A stretch of DNA of 64,000 nt from Neckera pumila. Its lineage: Eukaryota > Streptophyta > Bryopsida > Hypnales > Neckeraceae. The position numbers were made by a program, and so were the translations under genes. Under the pieces are notes generated by a model that did no database searches, was not told where the DNA came from, and worked only from the letters and a program-made list of their open reading frames with translations. The stretch lies in assembly GCA_963969595.1 (NCBI GenBank), contig OZ018418.1, positions 7,197,001-7,261,000 on the forward strand, written 5' to 3'. Shown here one piece after another: positions 12,415 to 24,610 of this stretch (position 1 is its first letter; every line of letters begins with the position of its first letter).

Positions 12415-12478
12415 TCCTAAACCCTAAACCCTTAATATCCTAAATCCTAAAACCCTAAAAATCCTAAACCGTAAATCC
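12415..12478. repeat. Short telomere-type (CCCTAAA) tract
   Basis: The tract holds degenerate CCCTAAA-type units (CCTAAACCCTAAACCCT, then diverged CCTAAAAATCCTAAA copies) over about 65 bp. This is the Arabidopsis-type plant telomere sequence, and short interstitial tracts are common in plant genomes. It is too short and degenerate to be a working telomere. Confidence 0.7.
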
Positions 12479-13960
12479 TCTTTTTGGCCTTGTGTAGCTC
12501 CATCCCTCAAAAATAAATGGGTTGCATCTAGCCTAGTATATGAAGAAATTTGAAGAAAATTTAGATGACAATGCCAAATTGCTCCAATTCTTTTTTAAAT
12601 TTTGAATGAAAATGCCCTGTATAAACAAAACTCATCCAAAAATGTGGATGAAAAGATAACTCTATATAAAATTTAGATGAATACTAAAATATTTGGCTAG
12701 AACATTTTCTTGTAAGTTGCCACTTCAGCACTTCTTCGAAAACCACCTAAACCAAATTGGTGCCTTGGCCATTTAGGGATTCTGCTACAGATCCTAAAAC
12801 CGCAGGCGGTCTGGAGCTGAAGAAAACAACCCCCCGCTCCTTGACTATCCAACAGACAGATTGAACCGACAAGCACCTTGGCTGCAGAGCATATTAAGCA
12901 CGGAACAGACCAAGGTACAGCAATTGTGGAACTATTATGTTGGTATTCAGGTCTTTAGATCGCCTTGAGGTGGAGGGACACAAAGTTATTTGTCCAAGTA
13001 TTGACCGAGAAGCGTGTGAAATTTGAGGAAATGAAAGTCTTGAAGACCAATTCCTCTTTGCTTGAAGCATCATTGACTCCTATGAAATTGTGCAACAATA
13101 CCATCCTTGAATGCGACAAATTTCAGAATGTCAGTGAACACTAGAGCTGCAAATTTCCAGTCACAAAGTCAAGAGCCCCATGCCCTCCCTCCTTGTGGTC
13201 GGAGCAGCGCGGAATTCAAGAGTACATTCCACTTCCAACGTGTATAACCGCACGTACTCTACTTCTTGATTGCGGCTTGGCAATCTAGAATGCATCCAAC
13301 CAACATTTAAAAAAAAGGAACGCTTGAAAATTTGAAAACTCAGGGCAGAAATCCACAGCTTTTGAATTCCAGTCCAGGTGGTTTATAATCCAAAACAAAC
13401 CTCAAGCTTCTCTTTTGAACAAGCAAAGCACACTGCGGGGGATTGGAGTCGGTGTCTACCTATGTAGGCGATGAGATTGAAGTGGAGGCGGACGATGCTC
13501 TAACCAGGCCATTTTTCACGAGGTAAGCTATGCATTCCTATCAATTACAGTGAAATTTCGAGCCTGAGTGTTTTACCAGTCGAATGCATACCATAGCAAT
13601 TTCGTGAAACTCTTTAAGAACGCGTAGATTGAGAGTGAAGAAGAGTCCGACTACGGGTGGTTGCTCCAAGCAATAGATTTACTTACAATAAACTCACCTA
13701 ATGATGCAATCACCATGCTCTGGTGACATGGAAGTTCACTTGAAGACGGCAAAAGACAGAGCTTAATGTGTTTGTAAATACAACCACTGTGCCATCGGAT
13801 GTTGAAGAAAATGTCTAGATGCGGTGATATACGATAGAGCAGTACGCGTACGTATTAGACCTGATTGTAAAATCCCATGATCAGTGTTTCTAAAGTGTAG
13901 TGACTCCCGCTAATCTCTGAATGGAGGAAATCAGCGACATAGAAACTGGAGGATCTCAGG

Positions 13961-14441
13961 ATTGTAGTATTGTGGGATTTCACAATACTACAATTGTAGG
14001 ATCCTACGACTGACTAGAATCAAATTCGGTTCTGGGCCCCGTTAACTTGGGACTATGTTTCTCTCAGTTCTGGACAATCAGGGGATTCCACGATCTCTCT
14101 TTCTAATGAGGAGATCTCGAGATCTCTATTTTGTGGATCCTAGAATGTCCTGGGCGTGGGATCGCACAACCGATTAGATATGAGATTGGGATCTATTTGC
14201 ATGACTAAGTTCGTTTACTTACTAATTAGCATTTCACTCCCTCTAGGCATTATTCTGTAAGAGGATCGTGGGATGCCACGAGTGCTGAAAAGGGTGATCC
14301 CGCGACCTATGTGTCATGGGTTCCCACGACGCACGGAACCTTGGTGTGTGGACTTTTCTGTCTGGTTCCAGTGGCCTACTCCTTAATGTATGTATTGGCT
14401 CATTGCTCCCTTCACGAGCATCGTGTGATTGCACGATCGCT
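13961..14441. repeat. Palindrome cluster, family 1
   Basis: At least seven short imperfect palindromes fit the consensus ATCGTGNGATNNCACGAT. They lie near 13,961-13,994 (perfect 14-bp arms ATTGTAGTATTGTG/CACAATACTACAAT, 6-nt loop), 13,996-14,007 (GTAGGATCCTAC), 14,081, 14,153, 14,263, 14,313 and 14,419-14,441. A perfect 16-bp palindrome GAGATCTCGAGATCTC lies at 14,111-14,126. They sit just upstream of the DUF7869-like relic, and more copies occur inside and after it. Confidence 0.75.
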
Positions 14442-14725
14442 TGTGGACTTCAGATGTTCTTGCTTACCTTGTCGAGGTACTCTTTTCATTTGCCAAGACC
14501 TGCTATCCTTAAATTCCCTGACACTATTATTGATGATTGACTAGTTCTCTAGTATATCGTACTAGAAGTGTTTCCTTAGTAGTCAGCTGGAATTGAAGAC
14601 ATTGTTGTCAGATTCCTTGGCTACAAAGGGAACACCAATCTCTTAAAAAACTAACTCCTCGTTTTCTTCATGATTGTTGTAGTTTCAACAAATCTTCGAA
14701 ATCTCTTTGCCATAATTCACTGAGA

Positions 14726-17700
14726 ATGGATTCATTTAGTGAATCCGGTGTTGATGCGATTGTTCCATATGTACGCGGTGAACATGTGGGAAGTGGATTG
14801 CAAGAGTCCAGCGATGAATCTCCATCATTCTTGACCGGTGATTGGGTTAAGCTGATTGTTCCTGGATTTGGTGAGGTCAGATCCGGGATTGTTAAGGAGG
14901 TTCGTCCCCAAAGCCAGTGGCTGGGTTTGCCTCTACCTGTAGAGCCCCAGATTTATATGCTGGTGCAGCTTCATTCCTTAAAGTTAGAGTTCTAGGACTT
15001 AAGATATAATCCTCAACACAAGAGTTATAGAACACTGTATGATGTTCAAGGATGTGTCATGTTGTAGAGAATTGCCGACATTGTAAGAGCATCGAGGGAT
15101 CCACCAATGGATCCGCGTCTGTATATTTGCTAGGGGGCCTGGTTTGGACTTCATGTTCATCGGAAAGATGGATGGAGACTCCACGTTTTGTCGGGTCGTA
15201 TCGTTTGCTGGAGGTTGGAAGATCATTTCCAGGATGAAACACTTGGTGAGGGCTTTGTGGGTGTGACAGTCCTTGATGTCTTTGTAGATAACAAAGAAGC
15301 CATAATGTCGCACCAGAGGTGGCCATTGTCGAAGTGCTGGTTTCCAAGCGATCGGTCGTTGAAGGAGACGGTGGATCATTTTGCCGCCAATCCAGATATA
15401 GACAATCCTCTTGCTTATCTCGGAGGTAGAATGAAAGCACCATATTGCTTTGTAGTCCGTAAATTCAATATAAAGCTGAAGGAATCATAGTTAGACCGGA
15501 AAATGGCAGCCGAAGAGATCCGGAAAGTGAGCTTGCAAAAGTGCTTCAAACATCTGTGTTGTCAACATTTTAACCAGGAGTTCACGCTATTGGTTAGGCA
15601 AAAATACTACTTGAAGTCGTTTGAGGACCGTCGTGAATATGGGTTGCAATGGAAGGGCAGCTTCACAAAATGAATGGGGATTGGAAGCAAAAGTTCATCA
15701 CACTACAAGGAGTGGAAGTTTGTGGCATGGCGTGGTACATAATTCATGAAACCCCAAAGTCGACCTACCACACTTATAGTGACATGTACAACGACAGGGT
15801 GAATTTCGGGACGCACGAAAACAAAGGGATTAAGCGACCGAGGACTTGGACTGTTCAAGTTACAAGGACTATGAAAGCCATTATTGACGAGAACACTGAT
15901 CAAATGCCCCACCAAATGCGTAGTGTCGGTAATGGACGAGTGGACACTCTTACATTTTTGCCTGCAAATTGGGGGATGTCACAATTGGGGGATGTCACGA
16001 TTGTTTGGGGGAGTCCAAGCGGATGCTAATGAAGTAAACCCATTGATTCTGATTAATGCAGCTAGTGATCGTGAGATACCTTGACTGGATCAACGATTGG
16101 GGGATGTCACGATTGTTCTTTTGGAATACTGTTTGTCATTTGCGTTCGTTGGCTCTTTTTGCTCGTATTGTTTCTCAAGCTTAGTCGTTTTGTTTTCCCA
16201 GTTGAATACCAAGTATGGTCTGTCGCCCATTAGCTAGTCAAACATTAGTAGACTTAAGAAGGACCACTTCAACAACGTCCACATTAAGTCTATTGGGAGT
16301 TTGTTTGCAGAATGTACCCTGTGCCACAATCTACAGCAATACATCCTGAAGTCTCCAAAGGGAAGCCCCCAATACGTGGAGTTCATGCATCAAAGGGCTC
16401 ATCATCTGAATCACCAAGCGTCTTGCTATCGTCTGTATGCGTCTTGGTGTGAGGAATCCAAACGAGATCCACGTGAGGAATCCAAATGAGATCCACGGTG
16501 AATTTTATGTATAATTTCCGACAAGATGGATACGGCGAAGACGGCTCTCCCTAGAATGCAAGTGATGACAAAGGCCACGGCGAGTTTGGGGCAACTTCCC
16601 ATGAGCATCACAAGAATAATAACTCATGGTCATGGTGACGGTGCGTACGCCCATTATGCTCCATTGTGCTGGCCGGCAGACTCCAACTTCACCATTTCGT
16701 CTTTGGCGAGGTTGTTGCACCAACTGGAAGGTCCATCGATTTGAGAGGCAGGCGACCTCTTTCCTTATCCTTCGGCAAATTTATTGTTTGAGGCACTGCT
16801 TAGAAGAAAGTCGAGATGTATGGACAGCCTGACCCTCACTAAATCAAGAGCTTGGGTTGGAAGTACCCCCCTTCCTGAAAAGTTATATCTTCAACTCGAC
16901 AACTCTGCTAAGGATAACAAGAACAAATACCTAATGGCGTTCTTGTCATTGCTCACTGCACGAGGTGTCTTTAAGGAAATTCAGGTTGAGTTTCTACTAG
17001 TCGGACATACTCACGAGGATATTGCTACCTATTTCAGCCACCTTCTCAAGGAGCTGAAGACCAAGAATACTTTGTCGTTGCTGACCTCATGAAAGCATTC
17101 ATGCAGTCCCAAGAACTGTCATTTCTATTGGAGTTTATACAAGAAGTGGGGGATTTCAAGGCATTTATGGAGGGTTACCAAACCGGTGGCTCCAAAAGAT
17201 TAATTGGATTAGGGGAGATGCACGTGTTCAAGTTCTACGTGGACACTGATGGAGTTCCCATCATGAATTACAAGGAGTCAGCGATTGATTTGAAGTGGCT
17301 TCCGTCTGATAAACCTTCTCAACGCATTTGGAGGAGAGATGAAAATGGTCGCCCTAGGCTCCCTCACAGCTGCTCGAAGCCTGTTCCATTTAAGCCCATG
17401 TGGGGCAGTGAGCTTTTCGTTGTGGGTGGAAATCAAGAGAAGGCAAGGGAAATAGCACGGAAAGCTACCGTGAACAAGGGTTTCATTTTGGTGGGACTCG
17501 AGAAGTACATTCAATACTAGCAATATGGAATGTCACAATGTGAGGGATTTGTAGCTACATTCGGCCCATACATGGAATACTGGAAGTGTGTACTAAAGGA
17601 GCTGAAGGAGCCACTACCTGAGTGTCCTCCGGATTTGGTGGAAGGCTTCTAGCCACAGTATGGTTGGAGAGTGGTGCAGAATGGAGTCCCTCGCCAAGGA

Positions 17701-18162
17701 AATACAGCCCATCCCATGGATGTGATTCCGGAGGACAAAGAGGAGCCCAAACCTTATTGCGACCCCGCAAATGAAGCGCCAAGGGAAAGATTCAATCCGT
17801 GGCTGGACATATGACCATGCTCATGAGTACTTCTCAGGCCGGAAGTCCCAGAAACATGTGCTGTTTGGCAAGGAAGAGCATTGTCTATTGTATGCAGACT
17901 GAAAGGAGACGCAAATTATGGGAAGTTTTTGCTTCAGTATTGGCGACTGGATAACTCCAAAAGTATGCTGAAGTTGAAGTACTGGAATTGCTGGTACGGT
18001 AAATGGGTTGTTGAAGATTCAGCCCCTACTTGGGTTGATGCAATTGCTGTGGTGTATGCAAATTGGTTGAAAATAGTCGATCCAAAATCAAGGACCATTC
18101 CTATGAAGAGTAGGGAGTCTGCCTTGGCGAATTTGAATCTGGCAAACGTGGTGGACCTATGA
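14726..18162 (+). pseudogene. DUF7869-like gene relic
   Basis: The N-terminal part (14,726-14,995) contains GDWVKLIVPGFGEV. A further segment runs to about 15,490, then a Cys block (CFKHLCCQHF) near 15,550. After a frameshift near 15,648, coding continues to about 15,964. An intron-like gap follows. The next blocks are FAECTLCHNLQ (16,307 on), DKMDTAKTALPRM (16,521 on), and the signature LQLDNSAKDNKNKYLMAF and VGHTHEDI (16,880-17,030), which match the DUF7869 core as I remember it. Coding continues in pieces to 17,815, and a last block lies at 17,881-18,162. DUF7869 is an uncharacterised family, and its Asp-bearing motifs suggest an RNase H-like nuclease or transposase, which is inference. 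Stops (14,993, 15,488, 17,090, 17,518) and frameshifts make it a pseudogene. Confidence 0.7.
15967..16115. repeat. Family 1 palindrome copies in the DUF7869 intron-like gap
   Basis: Two adjacent copies of GGGGGATGTCACRATTG lie at 15,969-16,003, and a third lies within 16,092-16,115. They share the GGGATNTCACGATTG core of the upstream cluster and lie where the coding sequence of the DUF7869-like relic is interrupted. Confidence 0.65.
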
Positions 18163-18330
18163 TCAAGCGCCTTGTCCTTGAACTGTAATACATTGTGAGA
18201 ACACCCAACGTTTGATGGAATAGCGCGCCTATCGTGATATCTCACAATGCATTGCAGGGGTCGTTGCGGCCATCACAAAATCTCACGATGCATTGTTTAG
18301 GTCACTGCAAACATCATGGGATTCCACAAG
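17525..18330. repeat. Family 1 palindrome copies at the DUF7869 3' end
   Basis: Related units are ATCGTGATATCTCACAAT (18,231-18,248), CACAAAATCTCACGATG (about 18,273-18,290) and CATCATGGGATTCCACAA (about 18,312-18,329). A weaker TGGAATGTCACAATG lies near 17,525. CATTG or GCATTG flanks the 18.2-kb copies. They extend the family downstream of the relic. Confidence 0.55.
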
Positions 18331-19523
18331 GCTTTCCACGTTGAGGTAGCTTAGTTGCAAGTTAGGTTTTCCAGGTACACTACCCTGTTTGAGTTCGACT
18401 GTTATACAATGAACCTCTCAGTGTTGTTTTTATGTGACATGTATTAGCATCATAAATCTTTACGAATATATAAATTTGTTTATGGTGTTCATTATGCGTG
18501 CGGAACACTGGCAGTCACCTGATATGTGAAGTGTGGGCTATTTTTTCTTTCATCTGTTGAAATGGAAGTGATTCAAGTTTTTATCAATGACAAATACAGT
18601 GTTTGGATTATACATGCACAAAGATTAGTCTGAATACGCATTTATTTTCTTACCCTTTCACTCCTTGTTGGAATTCCAGTCAACTGGGTTTTGCATGTTC
18701 ACAATTATGTGGACATCAAAGATTGGATGTACTTCAGCAGTGATAGAACCCTGCTTTTCTCCACACAAACTTAAATCTCTCAGATGGAATAGTATATTAG
18801 CCAATATTCATCAGTCTACAGATGTATGCTGAATGTCTGAGCAATTGTGGCTCACTTGTCTACAGTCCTTTTGTTCCAGTGGATGTAGTGTGAAATGACA
18901 ATGTTTCTTATGTTAGCACTCCATCGGGAGATCTCTTGCTTAGATAAAACTGGTCTCCTTCTTCCTGAGAGGAAGTGCTCGTTTGATAATTCTAAAGTAA
19001 TGTTTGGGACTTCCAGTAAATTTCAATTTTTTCTCCATGAATGTATCTATGAATTGCACTGTCTACAGCACATGAATGAAACTGTAGCACTTCGACACGA
19101 AGATTGTCAATGAAGCCGATGCATATTTGACAACCTTGTCAGGGGATCTCCTGATGCATTCATTTCAAACAAAACGCTGACTGAGGGATTAATATAGGGC
19201 CCGGAGCCGTATTTGCTTGAACTGGTTGTCATTGTGTGATCTCTTGATAGGTTCAGGGACGTGAGCTATTAACGGGATTCTATAAACGTTGTGTTGTAAA
19301 CGGGATGCTAAAATTATGGAAACCCGGTCTACAAATCTTCGAATCCAGGCACGTGAACTCTGGCATAGTCAACTACGGAACAATAATTTACAATTTTTCT
19401 AGCATTTCCAAGCACATAAAGAAGCACTCTCCAAAAGACTTATGAGTGCAGAAATTGAGGTAGATTGGGAGATTTCACCATCTCTTTAATTCTGGACTAT
19501 TGAAAGTCCAAAATATTGTTAAA
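18331..19523. other. Non-coding stretch before the satellite
   Basis: I see nothing I can name. A 72-codon open frame at 18,895-19,113 has no recognisable motif. The sequence passes gradually into the satellite from about 19,500. Confidence 0.4.
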
Positions 19524-22500
19524 TATGGCATCAATACGCGAAGTCAAGGAATTTATATGGAAAAAGCTTAATAAAAAATTATGTAGAAGTTCCAAATATC
19601 CTAAAGATTAAGAATCTTTGAAAAAATTTAATTCTTACGCATGTTTGATGAATAAAGAGGTAAAGAAAGAAAAGGGGAATGAATTTGGTACTATATTTTA
19701 ATACATTACCAATACGTAAAGTCATGGAATTTATACATAAAAGGCTTAGTCAAAAAGTTTATAGAAGTTATAAATATCATGAAGATTAAGAATCTTTGAT
19801 GAAATTTAGTTCGTGCGCATTTTTTATGATTCCCAGTGTGAATTAAAGAAATGGGAATGAATTTGGCCTTGTATCCTAATACACCACCAATACGCAAAGT
19901 CATGGAATTTATATGTAAAAGGCTTAGTTCAAAACTCGGTTGAAGTTGTAAATATCATGAAGATTAGGAATCTTTGATGAAATACAGTTTTTGCGCATTT
20001 TTTATGATTCCCGATGTGAATTAAAGAAATAAAAATGATTTGATCCTTTATATTAAAAAACCGCTAGTACCCAAAGTTATGGAATTGGTACATAAACGAC
20101 TTAATCAAAAAAATATAAAAGCTGTAAATATCATGAAAAACTAAGAATCCATGAAAAAATTTGATTTGTGCACATTTCTGATTAATCACAAAGTGCATAA
20201 AAAAAATGGGAATGAATTTGCTCTCACAAGTAATACACCAGCAATATGCGAAGTCAAAGAATTTATACGTAAAAAGCTTAGTCAAATTTTTTGTAGAAGT
20301 TCTAAATATCCTAAAGACTAAGAATCTTTGAAAAAATTTAATTCTTGCGCATGTTTGATGAATAAAGAGGTGAATAAAGAAAATGGGAATGAATATGGCC
20401 CTGTATTTTAATACACCACCAACACGCAAAGTCATGGAATTTATACGTAAAAGCCCTAGTCAAAAAGTTTGTAGAAGTTGTGAATATCATCAATATTAAG
20501 AATCTTTGATGAAATTTAATTTGTGCGCATTTTTTATGATTCCAACGTGAATTAAAGAAATGAAAATAAATTTGGCTTTGTATTTTAAAAAATTGCTAAT
20601 ATCCAAAGTCAAGGAATTTATATGTAAAAAGCTTAGTCAAAAATTATATAAAAGTTCTAAATATCCTAAAGACTAAGAATCTTTGAAAAAATTTAATTCT
20701 TGCACATGTTTGATGAATAAAGAGGTGAATAAAGAAAATGAGAATGAATTTGGCCCTGTATTTTAATACACCACCAATACGCAAAGTCAAGGAACTTATA
20801 CGTAAAAGACTTAGTAAAAAAGAGAAATTGAAGTTGTAAATATCATGAAGATTAAGAATCTTTGATGAAATATAGTTCGTGCGCATTTTTTATGATTCCC
20901 AATGTGAATTAAAGAAATGAAAATTACTTGGCCTTGTATTTTAATAAACCGCTAATATCCAAAGTCATGGAATTGGTACTTGAACAACTTAATCAAAAAA
21001 ATGTAGAAGTTGCACATATCATGAAGACTAAGAATCCATAAAAAAATTAAACTTGATTACATTTTTGATTAATCACAAAATGGAAATGAATTTGTTCTTA
21101 CGAGTAATACACCACCAATACACAAAGTCAAGGAGTTTATACATAAAAAGCTCAGTCAAAATATATGTTGAAGTTCCAAATATCCTAAAGACTAAGAATC
21201 TTTGAAAAAATTTAATTCTTGCTCATGTTTGATGAATAAAGAGGTGATTAAAGAAAATGGGAATGGATTTGGCCCTGTATTTTTATACACCACCAATATG
21301 CAAAGTCCTGGAATTTATACCTAAAAAGCTTAGTCAAAAAATTTGTAGAAGTTGTAAATATCATCAATATTAAGAATCTTTGAAAAAATTTAATTTGTGC
21401 GCATTTTTTATGATTCCCGACGTGAATTGAAGAAATAAAAACAAATTTGGCTCTGTCTTTCAAAAAATTGCTAATATCCAAAGTCAAGGAATTTATACGT
21501 AAAAAGCTTAGTCAAAAATTATGTAGAAGTTCTAAATATCCTAAAGACTAAGAATCTTTGAAAAAATTTAACTCTTGCACATGTTTGATGATTAAAGAAG
21601 TGAATAAAGAAAATGGGAATGAATTTGGCCCTGTATTTTAGTACACCACCAATACGCAAAGTCATGGAATTTATACGTAAAGACTTAATCAAAAAGTTTT
21701 TAGAAGTTGTAAATATCATCGAGATTAAGAATTTAAATTGTAGATATTTTTGATGAATCCCGACATAAATTAAAAAAATGGGAATGAGTTTGGCCCTATA
21801 TTTTAATACACCACCAATATGCAAAGTCATGGAATTTAAACATAAAAGGCTTAGTCATAAAATAGGTAGAAGTTCTAAATTTCACCAAGATTAAGAATTT
21901 GTGCCCATTTTTTATGAACCCAGAAGTGTTTAAGAAAAATGGGAATGAATATGCCCCTATACTTTGGTTCACGACCAACACCAAATGTCATGGAATTGGT
22001 ACGTGCAGGACTTTAATAAAAATAAATGTAGAAGTTGTAAATATGATGAAGAGTAAGAATCTTTGATGAAATATAGTTCATGCGCATTTTTTATGATTTC
22101 CGACGTGAATTAAAGAAAAAAAAATTAATTTGGCCTTGTATTCTAATATACCAATAATACCCAAAGTCATGGAATTTATACGTAAAAGGCTTAGTCATAA
22201 AATAGGTAGAAGTTGTAAATATCATGAAGATTAAAAATCTTTGATGAAATTTAATTTTTGCGCATTTTTGACGAATAAAGAGGTGAATAAAGAAAATGGG
22301 AATGAATTTACTCTGATGAGTATTAGACCACCAATACGCAAAGTCAAGGAATTTATACGTAAAAAGCTTAGTCAAAAATTATGTAGAAGTTCTAAATATC
22401 CTAAGCACTAAGAATCTTTGAAAAAATATAATTCTTGCGCATATTTGATGAATAAAGAGGTGAATAAAGAAAATGGGAAAGAATTTGGCCCTGTATTTAA

Positions 22501-24182
22501 TACACCACCAATACGCAAAGTCATGGAAATTATTTGTAAAAGCCTTAGTTAAAATTTTTTGTAGAAGTTGTGAACATCATCAATATTAAGAATCTTTGAA
22601 AAAATTTAATTCGTTGGCATTTTTTATGATTCCCAATGTGAATTAATGAAATGAAAATAAATTTGGCTTGTATTTCAAAAAATGGCTAATACCAAAAGTT
22701 ATGGAATTGGTATGTAAACGACTTAATCAAAAAAATGTAGAAGTTATAAATTTCATCAAGATTAAGAATCTTTGATGAAATTTAATTTGTGCGCATTTTT
22801 GATGAATCCCGACGTGAATTAAAAAAATGGGAATGAAATTGCTCTGACAAGTATTGCACCAACAATACGCAAAGTCATGGAATTTATATGTAAAAGGCTT
22901 AGTTAATAAATAGGTAGAAGTTCAAAATATCAAGATTAAGAATCTTTGATGAAATTTAGTTCATGCGCATTTTTTATAATTCCCAATGTGAATTAAAGAA
23001 ATGGGAACGAATTTGGCCCTGTATCCTAATACACCACCAATATGTAAAGTCATAGATTTTATACGTAAAAGGCTTAGTCAAAAAATAGGTTGAAGTTGTA
23101 AATATCATGAAGATTAGGAATCTTTGATGAAATATAGTTTGTGCACATTTTTTATGATTCCCTATGTGAATTAAAGAAATGAAAATAACTTGGCCCTTTA
23201 TTTTAAAAAACCACTAATATCCAAAGTCATGGAATTGGTACGTAAACGACTTAATCAAAAGAATGTAGAAGTTGTAAATATTGTGAAGACTAAGAATCCA
23301 TAAAAAAATTTAATTTGTGCACATTTTTGATTAAGCACGAAGTGCATAAAAAAAATGGGAATGAAATTGCTTTGACAAGTAATATACCACCAATATGCAC
23401 AGCCAAGGAATTTATATGTAAAAAGCTTAGTCAAAAATTATGTAGAAGTTCTAAATATCCTAAAGATTAAGAATCTTTAAAATATTTTTAATTCTTACGC
23501 ATGTTTGATGAATAAAGAGGTGATTAAAGAAAATGGGAATGAATTTGGCTTTGTATTTTAATACACCACCAATATGCAAAGTCATGGAATTTATACGTAA
23601 AAGGCTTAGTCAAAAAGTTTGTAGAAGTTGTAAATATCATTGAGATTAAGAATCTTTGAAAAAATTTAATGCGTGCGCATTTTAGATGAATCCCGACGTG
23701 CACTAAAATAATGGGAATGAATTTGGCCTTATATTGTAATACACCAACAATACCCAAAGTCATGGAATTTATACGTGAAAGGCTTAGTCAAAAAATTTAT
23801 AGAAGTTCTAAATATCATCATGATTAAGAATCTTTGATGAAATTTAATTGGTGCGCATTTTTGATGAACCTAGACGTGTTTAAGAAAAATGGGAATGAAT
23901 ATGCCCCTATACTTTAGTTCATGACCAATTCCAAATGTCATGGAATTGGTACGTGAAGGACTCAATCAAAAAAATGTAGAAGTTGTAAATATCATGAAGA
24001 TTAAGAATCTTTGATGAAATATAGTTTGTGCACATTTTTTATATTTTCCGATGTGAATTAAAGAAATGAAAACAACTTGACCTTGTATTTTAAAAAACCG
24101 CTAATACCCAAAGTCATAGAATTGGTATGTAAACGGTTTAATCAAAAAATATGTAGAAGTTCTAAATATCATCAAGATATTG
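19524..24182. repeat. 176-178-bp tandem satellite, about 27 monomers
   Basis: The anchor AAAGTCATGGAATTTATA (with variants) recurs about every 176-178 bp, for example near 19,716, 19,896, 20,074, 20,250, 20,429, 20,606 and 20,782, through to about 24,112. Other conserved blocks are AATACACCACCAATACGC, TTAAGAATCTTTGATG and GATTCCCGACGTGAATTAAAG. Three monomer classes are visible: A (ATCATGAAGATTAAG, CGCATTTTTTATGATT), B (ATCCTAAAGACTAAG, CATGTTTGATGAATAAAGAGG) and C (GGAATTGGTACGTAAACGAC, TTTTGATTAATCACAAAG). Class C is often followed by class B, which suggests higher-order units. Monomer length is in the range common for plant centromeric or heterochromatic satellites. It is not coding. Confidence 0.92.
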
Positions 24183-24528
24183 TAATGTGAAATTCAGCTT
24201 TTCTTTGCTGTGATGTGAATGCAGGTAGTGTTCATTGTGCTCTTAAGGTTTTAGGATACTTGCTGCTGTTATTAATATATTTTTGTGTGTTTGTTTATTC
24301 TTCTGTTGTTTGTTTATTCTTGTACATCTTTCTTCAGATTTGTTGCTGTCAGTCTTGGATTAGCATTACAATTCGTATTGAGTGGAAGACTCATCAACTA
24401 AATGTGGAACATGGGATTTGTTCTCAGGACTGAGACTGAAACCCTAAACAGGACCTGTTGGAGCAAAGGAAAGAAGTGCATGTAGTACAGTTTAAAGCAT
24501 CAGCTCCAAACCAGAGTGCAAACATATT
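24183..24528 (+). other. Possible 5' exon of the ParB-like locus
   Basis: This transition from the satellite has no strong coding signal. GTATGT at about 24,530 resembles a splice donor, and the interval 24,430-24,528 could be a 5' untranslated or leader exon. T-rich sequence at 24,255-24,345 gives a chance hydrophobic open frame. Confidence 0.25.
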
Positions 24529-24610
24529 GGTATGTCATTGTAAACATAGCAGTTTCTTGTTTAAAAAAGAAACCCTAAACATCCATGCAATTTGATTTTG
24601 AACAACCTCT

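Larger units (their letters stand above)
8881..13870. other. AT-rich non-coding stretch
   Basis: About 5 kb of AT-rich sequence with homopolymer A/T runs and only short chance open frames. It includes a diverged satellite trimer (9,930-10,380), an inverted repeat near 11,607-11,643 with arms AAATGAGGGGATT and AATCCCTCATTT, and a telomere-type tract near 12,415. The last kilobase (12.8-13.9 kb) is less AT-rich and may be the 5' region of the DUF7869-like relic, but I see no coding sequence in it. Confidence 0.5.

Noticed and set aside
19700..23770. Chain of minus-strand open frames of 60-120 codons with similar Phe/Ile-rich sequence
   Set aside because: They recur with the satellite period (177 is divisible by three) and reflect the repeat composition. 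There is no start context, no domain and no conservation beyond the DNA repeat.
19524..24182. CRISPR array
   Set aside because: The repeat is a contiguous 176-bp satellite in a eukaryotic context with no short repeat-spacer alternation and no cas genes.
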